Shown here: positions 5,788 to 13,142 of the stretch, in pieces
How positions within the stretch are numbered: the first letter of the stretch is position 1
Layout of the letters: each line of letters begins with the position of its first letter
Source: JBFKOL01 sp041628815
Lineage (GTDB): Bacteria > Bacteroidota > Bacteroidia > Chitinophagales > Saprospiraceae
Assembly: GCA_041628815.1 (NCBI GenBank)
Contig: JBFKOL010000029.1
Coordinates: 1 to 22,091, forward strand
Reading direction: 5' to 3'
DNA length: 22,091 nucleotides
The notes under the pieces: generated by a model
What the model saw: the letters and a program-made list of their open reading frames with translations, nothing else
What the model was told of the DNA's origin: nothing
Database searches by the model: none
Position numbers and translations under genes: made by a program

Positions 5788-7187
5788 CCCATGCCCCCGG
5801 CAGGGCTGTCTTTCTTTTCCCTTGCCTGTTTTTCTTTGTTAATCTGAGTTCACAGATAGAAAACAGCTTTATCGGTTTCTGGGCCGGTGAATTGATTAAA
5901 CCACCCTATGATATCCCTTTAGCCTTTGACATCTCCGTAGACGAAGGTGTCGCCACGGCTCAATTTTTTAATCCGGCTCAGGGCGTCATCCAATATCACC
6001 TCGACAGCGTGCGAATTTTGGCGGACTCTGCCATCTTCTTTTTTAACAACATATCGATAAGGCTCGAAAAAACCGATACACTTCTCGTGGGTAAGTGGGA
6101 ACAGGGTGACGAAAGCAATGACATCAAACTTGTCAAGGATGCTGAATTGCGCAACCCATCAAGACCGCAAACTCCACAACCGCCATTTTCTTACAGGTCA
6201 GACACAGTCTCTTTCCTCTCAAGAGACACCTCCGTAATGCTGGAAGGAACCCTGACAAAACCGAAAATAGGCAATCAAAGCACCGCCGTTGTCCTATTGA
6301 CCGGCTCAGGCCCGCAAGATCGTGACGAACAAATCCTTGGACATCGCTTGTTTGCCGTCATGGCGGATCATCTGACACGCCAGGGAATCAGTGTCCTTCG
6401 TTTCGACGATCGCGGAATGGGAAACTCTGAAGGTATTCACGGTTTGGCTTCTTCTTATGACTTTGCTGAAGACGCATCGGGCGCCTACGATTTTCTCAAC
6501 CTAATGGGATATACAAACATCGGCTTTATCGGTCACAGCGAAGGGGGTATCATAGCTCAAATAGCCGATAGCCTGGTCGGAGGAGCGGCCTTTCATGTGT
6601 ACCTTGCAGCACCGGGCATAACCATTTCTGACCTCATGGTCGAACAAAACAGGCTCGTTCTCGAAAAGACCTACCCCGACACCCTGCTTCAAGGCTACCT
6701 TGGGCTTATCGAAGATGTGTTTAACATCATCAAATCGGCTGTCACTCTCCCAGAAAAACTCAACAGTATCACCTCAAAATCCAACGCGTTTTATGACGAC
6801 TACCAGGAAGGCTACAGGGAGCACCTGGGGCCGTCACGAATGACATTTTCCATGCGCTTTACCCAGTTGTTATACCTTAAGTGGTGGATGTACTTCTTGT
6901 CCTACGAACCGAAACAATACCTCGCTCAAATCAAATCTCCTATTCTGGCCATCAACGGGTCCGAAGATATTCAAGTTACACCCAGTAATTTAGCAGCAAT
7001 TTCAGCAAAAGCCGTCAATAGTTTAGCCGTGACCACACATGAGATGAAAGGTCTCAATCATTTATTGCAACAATGCCATACCTGTACAATACGTGAATAC
7101 GGTTTGATTACACAAACCATATCGACAGAAGTTCTCGATATCATTGTCAAATGGTTACATTCCCTCAGTACAATCAATCATGAATAG
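5784..7187 (+). CDS. Secreted alpha/beta hydrolase with N-terminal extension
   Basis: A signal peptide (VFLFPCLFFFVNLSSQ, about 9-24) is followed by a beta-rich domain to about 120 (FIGFWAGELI...LVGKWEQGD), a fold common before Bacteroidota periplasmic hydrolases. The alpha/beta hydrolase domain then has a GSGPQDRDE oxyanion region, FDDRGMGNSEG, nucleophile elbow GHSEGG (250-255, Ser252), acid NGSEDIQVTP (Asp395) and His426 in GLNHLLQ. It therefore carries a full Ser-Asp-His triad. Likely an esterase or peptidase of the 'alpha/beta fold hydrolase / S9-like' type; substrate unknown. No twin-arginine motif is visible in the signal, so it is probably Sec-exported despite following tatA. It overlaps tatA by four bases and the next gene by eight. 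Confidence 0.88.
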   Translation: MTHAPGRAVFLFPCLFFFVNLSSQIENSFIGFWAGELIKPPYDIPLAFDISVDEGVATAQFFNPAQGVIQYHLDSVRILADSAIFFFNNISIRLEKTDTLLVGKWEQGDESNDIKLVKDAELRNPSRPQTPQPPFSYRSDTVSFLSRDTSVMLEGTLTKPKIGNQSTAVVLLTGSGPQDRDEQILGHRLFAVMADHLTRQGISVLRFDDRGMGNSEGIHGLASSYDFAEDASGAYDFLNLMGYTNIGFIGHSEGGIIAQIADSLVGGAAFHVYLAAPGITISDLMVEQNRLVLEKTYPDTLLQGYLGLIEDVFNIIKSAVTLPEKLNSITSKSNAFYDDYQEGYREHLGPSRMTFSMRFTQLLYLKWWMYFLSYEPKQYLAQIKSPILAINGSEDIQVTPSNLAAISAKAVNSLAVTTHEMKGLNHLLQQCHTCTIREYGLITQTISTEVLDIIVKWLHSLSTINHE

Positions 7188-7830
7188 TCGTAACACCACG
7201 GCGATATTTATATTCATTTGCCTCGCTGACGTCATCATTTTATCGGCAGGATGGCCTTATAGGTGGATTTCAAAGCCACTGATAATGCTTTGGTTGATCT
7301 TTCATTATTACCACGGTACAAAGTCCTGTCAGAGAAAAAAGATAGGGTATGTATTCTTTGGCTCCCTTCTATTTGCACTTTTGGGCGATATCTTTCTGCT
7401 GAACAACGAGTTGTTCGTATTTGGCCTTGCCAGTTTTTTATTGATGCAGGTCGGATACTGCGTCGTTTTTTCAGCAGCTAAAAATTTCTTCGGTACGAGA
7501 GAATGGATTTTTGGGGCAATACTGTTGCTGATCGTCGTTGCCATGGTCATGTTTTTGTGGCCCCATACCGGTTCTTTGCGTCTTCCAGTAGGCATCTATG
7601 CTTCCGTAATTGGTCTGATGGCTTTTTTGGCCTATACCCGGGATATGCGGTCTCCAGGCTATTCAAGGGTAGTTTCGGGAGCAATTCTTTTCCTGATATC
7701 GGATATGATCCTTAGCATCAATCACTTCGTCCCAGAATATACAGTACATGGCAGCATTGTCATGTTAACCTATGCAGCTGCTCAGCTTCTCATTGTATCG
7801 GGATGGATCGACTTTACTTGTAAAGATTGA
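7180..7830 (+). CDS. YhhN/TMEM86-family membrane protein (lysoplasmalogenase-like)
   Basis: About 216 residues with roughly seven or eight hydrophobic segments and the family signatures FALLGDIFLL, IYASVIGLMAF, FLISDMILSINHF and YAAAQLLIVSG. Animal TMEM86 members hydrolyse the vinyl-ether bond of lysoplasmalogens. In bacteria the role is unproven. The invariant Asp residues of LLGDI and LISDMIL, thought to be catalytic, are both present. I chose the ATG at 7180, which overlaps the hydrolase gene by eight bases, over a TTG twelve codons upstream that would add a hydrophilic tail. Its 3' end overlaps the converging glycosyltransferase gene by 17 bases. Confidence 0.88.
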   Translation: MNSRNTTAIFIFICLADVIILSAGWPYRWISKPLIMLWLIFHYYHGTKSCQRKKIGYVFFGSLLFALLGDIFLLNNELFVFGLASFLLMQVGYCVVFSAAKNFFGTREWIFGAILLLIVVAMVMFLWPHTGSLRLPVGIYASVIGLMAFLAYTRDMRSPGYSRVVSGAILFLISDMILSINHFVPEYTVHGSIVMLTYAAAQLLIVSGWIDFTCKD

Positions 7831-8554
7831 AGTTGTAAAGACCTGTGCGCTGGATGAGATGCATCATCGACACTTTTACTACACCCATGCCATAGGTGAC
7901 TGACTTTGTCAGACCGATGGAGGAGGCTTCCTCAAAGTAGCGGGTAGGGCAGGATATCTCGCCAATGTCATATCCTTTGTAGATGATTTGAGAAAGGACC
8001 TGATTGTCAAAAATATAATCGTCCGAGTTCTGTTCGAAATTGATGGACTCGAGAACTTCTCTTTTATAAGCCCTGTAACCTGTATGATACTCTGAAAGTT
8101 TGTGTCCTGCCAATAGGTTTTGCAGAGCGGTAAGAACACGGTTGGCCAGGTATTTGTACCGCGGCATTCCACCTCGCAGCGCTCCATTGCCAAGGATACG
8201 CGACGCGAGTACTACGTGGTAGACACCTTCTCCAATCAAAGAGACCATAGCCCTGATCAGCCTGGGGGTATATTGATAATCTGGATGCACCATTATGATG
8301 ATATCGGCATCAAGGTCCAGCGCTTTGCGGTAAAGTGACTTCTGGTTGCCCCCATAGCCGAGGTTGACTGAATGCTTGAGAATATGGGGAATACCCAATT
8401 TTGCAGCCAAGGAAACAGTGTTGTCGCTGCTGGCATCATCGCAAAGGATAATGTCGTCAGCAATATCGGCAGGAATCTCTGCGACCGTTTGTTCCAGGGT
8501 CTCTGAAGCATTGTAGGCAGGAAGTACGATGGCTACCCGATAATCTTTATACAT
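7814..8554 (-). CDS. Family 2 glycosyltransferase, dolichyl-phosphate-mannose synthase type
   Basis: The 246-residue protein has the GT-A fold: VAIVLPAYNASETLEQTV at the start, DDASSDNT (39-46) for nucleotide binding, NLGYGGNQK (64-72), and MVHPDYQY with Asp92 in the place of the metal-binding DxD motif. SEYHTGYRAY and the acidic YIFDNQ match the catalytic and acceptor region. No C-terminal membrane segments are present, so it is a soluble or peripheral enzyme that probably uses a lipid-phosphate or glycan acceptor. This subgroup often accompanies cell-envelope polysaccharide genes, but none are adjacent. The ATG at 8554 is the natural start, just before KDYRVAIVLPAYN. Confidence 0.92.
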   Translation of the reverse strand: MYKDYRVAIVLPAYNASETLEQTVAEIPADIADDIILCDDASSDNTVSLAAKLGIPHILKHSVNLGYGGNQKSLYRKALDLDADIIIMVHPDYQYTPRLIRAMVSLIGEGVYHVVLASRILGNGALRGGMPRYKYLANRVLTALQNLLAGHKLSEYHTGYRAYKREVLESINFEQNSDDYIFDNQVLSQIIYKGYDIGEISCPTRYFEEASSIGLTKSVTYGMGVVKVSMMHLIQRTGLYNFNLYK

Positions 8555-8586
8555 TGCGTATTCTTAGCTTACCAAGTTAGTTACAA

Positions 8587-9330
8587 ATGAAAATTCTCAA
8601 AAGAGTCCTCCTCGTTCTTGTAATACTTCTTGTCCTTTTAGTAGTTTTTGTGCGATTCGCAGTGCATGAATCCAGACCACAACACACTGATGACAATAAC
8701 GCCGAAATTATGGCCGACCGTCTCCTTGAAGCAATCAATGCTGAGGCGTGGGACAGCACCAAATACGTGAGCTGGACCTTTCCCGGGGGGCATCATTACG
8801 TATGGGACAGGACAACCAACGATGCGCAGATCAAATGGAACGACTATGAGGTTCATCTCGATATGGATGAAATTACCGGACTGGCTTTCAGGGATGGCAC
8901 AGAACTCGATGGCCGTAAAAAATCAAAAGCTATAGCCAAAGCTTGGGAATACTGGTGCAATGATTCATACTGGCTGGCGGCTCCATTCAAGATACGCGAT
9001 CCGGGCACCTCACGTCATATCGCCGTCGACGAGGAAGGAAATGAAGGATTGCTGGTCTCCTATGAGTCCGGCGGTGTCACGCCCGGCGACGCTTATTTGT
9101 GGTACGTGGATGACAGTGGACTTCCTACTGGATTTAAGATGTGGGTTAAAATTATCCCTGTCGGAGGCGTTTATGCCTCTTGGGAAGGATGGAAAGACGC
9201 AACCACAGGAGCCAAAATAGCATCCGAGCACGAACTGAGCATTGGGGGTGTGCTGATAAAACTGACCGATATAAAAGCCGGTAACAACTGGTCTGACCTT
9301 GAACTAGAGTCATCACCTATAAGACTTTGA
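8587..9330 (+). CDS. Unknown membrane-anchored periplasmic protein
   Basis: Residues 5-25 form a strong hydrophobic anchor (VLLVLVILLVLLVVFVRF), and the remaining 220 residues are hydrophilic and probably periplasmic. The domain has many Trp/Tyr/Gly turns: WTFPGGHHYVWDR near 63-75, WEYWCNDSYWLAAPFKIRDPG near 121-140, then GDAYLWYVDDSGLPTGFKMWVKI. This pattern recalls LolA- or beta-barrel-like lipid-handling folds found in Bacteroidota, but I do not recognise the family. The ATG at 8587 begins the anchor, with none better. It is divergent from the glycosyltransferase (32 bases apart), and a short hairpin follows its end. Confidence 0.8.
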   Translation: MKILKRVLLVLVILLVLLVVFVRFAVHESRPQHTDDNNAEIMADRLLEAINAEAWDSTKYVSWTFPGGHHYVWDRTTNDAQIKWNDYEVHLDMDEITGLAFRDGTELDGRKKSKAIAKAWEYWCNDSYWLAAPFKIRDPGTSRHIAVDEEGNEGLLVSYESGGVTPGDAYLWYVDDSGLPTGFKMWVKIIPVGGVYASWEGWKDATTGAKIASEHELSIGGVLIKLTDIKAGNNWSDLELESSPIRL

Positions 9331-9353
9331 TATCCAGGTAACAACAGTTTAGG

Positions 9354-9377
9354 CCTGAATTGCGCCAGTCAGGTTTT
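9354..9377 (+). terminator. Weak candidate terminator after the unknown protein
   Basis: CCTGA (9354-9358) pairs with TCAGG (9369-9373) across a ten-base loop, followed by four T. The stem is short, so this may be incidental. Confidence 0.25.
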
Positions 9378-9378
9378 A

Positions 9379-10620
9379 CTACAAAGCTGCTATTTTCTTT
9401 TGCAGACTATTGAATTCCTTCAAGTCTGTTCCATTTTCTCTTGCCAACACCATTGCCTTACCCAATGCATCACCGGCCTTTTGTTTTTCGGATTGCAGAA
9501 AATAAAGACGAGCCCTCATCAGGTGATATTGTGCATTTCCATGCGCCAAAACGATGGCCCTGTCAATCATCCCAGTCAGGACACGTAAATCATCGGTATC
9601 GCATGGTTTTTTGAGACGGACAGAACTGTATTGATAGATTACAGCGTGGTCGTAGGGATTTACATCGTCGAGATATTGAGCTGCAAAATGGAGAAAATCG
9701 TCCGATTTTTCTTCAGCTAACAATCTGCCGAGGTAATGGAGATAGGCGTTCTGTTCAGCTGTGACAGGTTCTATCAGACTGAAGAGATCAAAGGATTCCT
9801 CGAGTGTGGGTCTGGGTATGCCATTGTTCAGGCACTGGTGCACCAAAATGCCTATGGTCTCATCCACCTTTTCCTTTCCAATTATTTCATTGAATCGGGC
9901 CCTGTTATCTATCATGTAAGCAAATAGCTTTGACCTGGTGTCCTGCACAAAATCAAAAATGAAACGTATGTTTTTTTCCGTTGACCAATCATCTTGTGTC
10001 GATAGATATTTACGGACGACTTGCGGATGCTTGCCATCCATCAGTTGTAAGTGGAGATAAGCTTCGTGGTACATGATATGGGGCCTGCCACTCGATGCTC
10101 TTTTATCGTGAACATAAATCACAGGAGCAGTCTCTTCCGTGATAATTGGCTGGTCTGTCGGCGCAGTCTGCGTACCGGACTCGAAAGGTGCACTGCTCAA
10201 TGATTTTAAGGCCATTGGTGCCTGATCCGAGCGCAAGGTTTGAGTGGCAATACGTAATAGATCTTTTTCATTGACGAGGTGATCTATTTTAAGACGGGTG
10301 TTGCCATGTTGGTCTAAAATGATCATGGTAGGTAGCCAAATCACCTCATATCTATCTCGAATCACAGCACCATATGGTCCGTCCATGTCGACCTTGACGC
10401 TTATAAAATGCTGATTGAAAAAGTTTCCAAGTGCTTTGTCCCGGAAAACCTTATCCATTTGCTTGCATGGCTTACACCATTTGGCATAAGTATCTATGAA
10501 TATCCATTTTTTTTCTTTCGCAGCCTGTTCGATTGCATTGTCGACATGCCTTTTGCTGAATTGGATCCCCTGTCCATCAGTCCAAGCAAAAAACATGTAT
10601 AAGATCAAAGTAAAGAGCAT
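9379..10620 (-). CDS. Secreted thioredoxin-fold protein with CKPC site
   Basis: 413 residues. A short hydrophobic signal (LFTLILYMFFAW) precedes a thioredoxin domain at about 20-125: WIFIDTYAKWCKPCKQMDKVF with the redox motif CKPC at 49-52, FISVKVDMDGPYG, and the cis-proline turn WLPTMIILDQHGN. The remaining 290 residues are helical and repeat-like (MIDRAIVLAHGNAQYHLMRARLYFLQSEKQKAGDALGKAM resembles a TPR unit at the end). It probably reduces or oxidises disulfides in the periplasm, or acts as a scaffold. It lies 171 bases downstream of its paralogue's start-to-stop unit with only five bases between the genes, so they form an operon and a likely duplication. The start ATG at 10620 is the only one that keeps the signal. 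Confidence 0.88.
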   Translation of the reverse strand: MLFTLILYMFFAWTDGQGIQFSKRHVDNAIEQAAKEKKWIFIDTYAKWCKPCKQMDKVFRDKALGNFFNQHFISVKVDMDGPYGAVIRDRYEVIWLPTMIILDQHGNTRLKIDHLVNEKDLLRIATQTLRSDQAPMALKSLSSAPFESGTQTAPTDQPIITEETAPVIYVHDKRASSGRPHIMYHEAYLHLQLMDGKHPQVVRKYLSTQDDWSTEKNIRFIFDFVQDTRSKLFAYMIDNRARFNEIIGKEKVDETIGILVHQCLNNGIPRPTLEESFDLFSLIEPVTAEQNAYLHYLGRLLAEEKSDDFLHFAAQYLDDVNPYDHAVIYQYSSVRLKKPCDTDDLRVLTGMIDRAIVLAHGNAQYHLMRARLYFLQSEKQKAGDALGKAMVLARENGTDLKEFNSLQKKIAAL

Positions 10621-10625
10621 CCTGC

Positions 10626-11792
10626 TTATCCTTCTTGTATGCTTTTAATCAAATCTTCAATTTCTCTTTTCAATGCGCCACTTGCAACACCAGAATCGAG
10701 TGCTTTGTTAAGGCTCTTAAGCGCTTTCTTGCTCCTGTTTTGGGCCATCATGATTTTAGCATGTGTAAGGAGGAAGTCGGGACGCTCTATTTTCTTGAGA
10801 GCCATTCCGACGATTTTTTCGGCTGTTTCTACTGCCATGGGGTCAATGGCCTTGTATAAAAATAGATCCTCGGCGAGGAGATGCAAATCCTCCGGGTTTT
10901 GAGATAGAAGATCTTCGGCCATATTGAGGGCAGCTTCACACATCAAGGGTACATCGTCTACAGATTTGGCATAGAGGTAGTCTGCTTCGCGCGCAAACAC
11001 ATTTGCTTTGTCTACACAATGTGTTTTCATCTTTTTCTTGGCTTCTTCCGTGAGATCACGGACTTGAAACTCGATGGCATTGTTTATCGTATTCCAGCAG
11101 GCAGCTTCTATCTTAGAAGCCACCGCTTCTTTTCCCTTGATTTTTTCAATGAGAGGCCGCTCGGCTACAAAAAGATCAAACAGGCGTGAATCTGCATGAG
11201 TCATTGCTTCAAATAGAAAGTGTACTCTCTGTGATTCGTCGATATCCGGTTCTGATCGCAAATAATCGTTGGATACTTTGAGACTCGATTTATTGGCCCT
11301 GTTCAGGGCTTTTACATATTTAAGCACAAGATCATAGTCGCGATTACCTTCCTCGTAAAGGGCCGCATAGTCACCGCTCCGGTCAAAGGAGGAAACGATC
11401 ATTTTTCCCAATTCTATGAATGCAGCAACATCTCTTCCTCCAACTACTTTCTTCACCACCTCACCGTGTTCATCAATGTACAAAAGGGTCGGATAGGCCG
11501 ATACCGGGTATTCCTTTCCAAACTCAATCCCCATTGTCTCTTCCATGTCTATCTTCAGGCTGATGAAGTTCTCGTTGTAATATTCACCTACTGCCGGATT
11601 GGTGAATACGTTTTTCGCCATTCTTTTGCAGGGTCCACACCATTTCGCAAATGCATCCACAAAGATCAGCTTTTCTTCTTTGGCTGCTGCTTCCTTTGCA
11701 TCTTCCCAGGTTCCTTCAAAAAACGATATACCCTGGGCTACTGCAACAGCAGACCAACAACCGACCAGGAATAATAAAAGGTACTTCTTCAT
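10626..11792 (-). CDS. Secreted thioredoxin-fold protein with CGPC site
   Basis: 388 residues from the ATG at 11792; an ATG ten codons further upstream would only place charged residues before the signal. The signal peptide is KKYLLLFLVGCWSAVAVAQ. The thioredoxin domain has LIFVDAFAKWCGPCKRM (CGPC at 52-55), FISLKIDMEE and the cis-proline turn AYPTLLYIDEHGE. A long helical C-terminal half follows (SLKVSNDYLR ... LLTHAKIMMAQNRSKKALKSLNKALDSG), again ending in a TPR-like hairpin. It has the same architecture as the gene just downstream but the canonical CGPC site, so one of the pair may keep the classical activity. It is the first gene of the two-gene operon. Confidence 0.9.
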   Translation of the reverse strand: MKKYLLLFLVGCWSAVAVAQGISFFEGTWEDAKEAAAKEEKLIFVDAFAKWCGPCKRMAKNVFTNPAVGEYYNENFISLKIDMEETMGIEFGKEYPVSAYPTLLYIDEHGEVVKKVVGGRDVAAFIELGKMIVSSFDRSGDYAALYEEGNRDYDLVLKYVKALNRANKSSLKVSNDYLRSEPDIDESQRVHFLFEAMTHADSRLFDLFVAERPLIEKIKGKEAVASKIEAACWNTINNAIEFQVRDLTEEAKKKMKTHCVDKANVFAREADYLYAKSVDDVPLMCEAALNMAEDLLSQNPEDLHLLAEDLFLYKAIDPMAVETAEKIVGMALKKIERPDFLLTHAKIMMAQNRSKKALKSLNKALDSGVASGALKREIEDLIKSIQEG

Positions 11793-11838
11793 GGATTTGG
11801 ATTTATATCTCCGAACAGGCATTAAACGATAGCATACC

Positions 11839-11857
11839 GTCTCGTATTAAACGAGAC
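11839..11857. promoter_or_regulatory. Palindrome in the leader of the thioredoxin operon
   Basis: GTCTCGT-ATTAA-ACGAGAC is a perfect seven-base inverted repeat with a five-base spacer. It lies between a -7-like element (minus TAATTTTG, 11869-11862) and the first start codon. The word ATTAAACGA also recurs at 11821-11829. It could be an operator or a 5' leader hairpin. Confidence 0.45.
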
Positions 11858-11861
11858 TACA

Positions 11862-11869
11862 CAAAATTA
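11862..11869 (-). promoter_or_regulatory. Candidate -7 element for the thioredoxin operon
   Basis: The minus strand reads TAATTTTG, matching TAnnTTTG, 70 bases upstream of the ATG at 11792. No convincing -33 box is visible. The palindrome at 11839-11857 lies just downstream, about where transcription would begin. Confidence 0.35.
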
Positions 11870-11918
11870 TGATATTCGCATATAAAAATACATTTACCCA
11901 GACAAGCCTGAAGGATTT

Positions 11919-13121
11919 ATGGCAAGTAAACGACAATTGTTTCTACATCATGTGGCACAAACGAGCAAATGGCCAATATTGCTGGAAGTTTCTCATGCCG
12001 AGGGAGCGCATATATTCGACAAGGCTGGCAAAAGATACATAGACATGAATTCTGGCATCAGTGTCAGCTCATTGGGTCATTGTCATCCCAAGGTGGTAAA
12101 TGCTGTCCAGGATCAGGCCGTACGCTATATGCACACCATGGTTTACGGAGAACATGTACAGGATCCACAGGTTGATTTTGCCAAATTGCTCCTCGATCAT
12201 GTCGATCCATCCTTTTCGTCAGTTTACTATCTCACAGCCGGCACCGAAGCCACTGAGCTTTCTATAAAACTGGCCAAAAAATATACAGGCAGGTACGAAA
12301 TAGTAGCTTGCCGAAATGCCTATCACGGGTCGACACACGGGTCTGAAAGTCTCAGGAGTGATCTATCTTACAAACAACATTTTATGCCTTTGTTACCCGG
12401 AATCAGGCACATAAACTTCAATGATTTCGACGCCCTGAAGAAGATTACCCATGACACCGCTGCATTCATCTGCGAACCCGTCCAGGCTGAAGCAGGTGTC
12501 ATTACTCCGGCAGTAGGCTTTCTCGCGGAAGCGCGAAAGCGGTGTACTGAAACGGGCACCTTGTTCATTTTGGATGAGATTCAAACCGGATTTGGACGTA
12601 CCGGTAATCTATTTGCCCATCAATCATTCAAAGTAGTGCCCGATGCATTCCTCGTAGGCAAGGCCATGGGTGGAGGTATGCCTATAGCTGCCGTGGTGTC
12701 CAGCAGCGCAATAATGTCGTGCCTTGTTGAAAATCCTGCACTTGGCCATATTACTACTTTTGGCGGTCATCCAGTATGCGCAGCTGCCGCACATGCATGC
12801 CTTTCTACACTTCTTGAAGAGGGCTATGTGCTGGAAGTACATCAAAAAGAAGAGCTGGTGCATCGGTTGCTAAAACATGAAATCATTCGCGAAATCAGGA
12901 GTGCAGGTCTCATGATGGCTGTAGAACTTACGAAAAGAAAGTACCTCAAACACGTCATCAGCAAAGCCCTGGAACTTGGCGTCATTGTCGATTATTTCTT
13001 GTTCAACGACCGGTCCTTCCGATTGGCACCCCCATTGATAATGGCAGAAGATACAATTCACAAAGCATGCCAGCTTCTGCTTGAAGCAATGGATTATGCT
13101 GCAGAGCGATACAAGAAATAA
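11919..13121 (+). CDS. Class III aminotransferase (acetylornithine aminotransferase-like)
   Basis: 400-residue PLP enzyme. The visible residues are TAGTEA (106-111, cofactor phosphate loop), LDEIQTGFGRTG with Asp219 that contacts the PLP ring, and FLVGKAMGGGMP with Lys248 forming the Schiff base. ITTFGGHP comes from the neighbouring subunit and FRLAPPL contains the substrate arginine. The family (ArgD, GabT, RocD and others) moves an omega- or alpha-amino group to 2-oxoglutarate. This sequence looks closest to the short, ArgD-like branch common in Bacteroidota as 'aspartate aminotransferase family protein', but no arginine genes are nearby, so the substrate is undecided. The ATG at 11919 is in the usual place. 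The gene stands alone, divergent from the thioredoxin operon, and ends 21 bases before the converging OPT gene. Confidence 0.93.
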   Translation: MASKRQLFLHHVAQTSKWPILLEVSHAEGAHIFDKAGKRYIDMNSGISVSSLGHCHPKVVNAVQDQAVRYMHTMVYGEHVQDPQVDFAKLLLDHVDPSFSSVYYLTAGTEATELSIKLAKKYTGRYEIVACRNAYHGSTHGSESLRSDLSYKQHFMPLLPGIRHINFNDFDALKKITHDTAAFICEPVQAEAGVITPAVGFLAEARKRCTETGTLFILDEIQTGFGRTGNLFAHQSFKVVPDAFLVGKAMGGGMPIAAVVSSSAIMSCLVENPALGHITTFGGHPVCAAAAHACLSTLLEEGYVLEVHQKEELVHRLLKHEIIREIRSAGLMMAVELTKRKYLKHVISKALELGVIVDYFLFNDRSFRLAPPLIMAEDTIHKACQLLLEAMDYAAERYKK

Positions 13122-13142
13122 TCAGCAACAGTTGATATTGCC

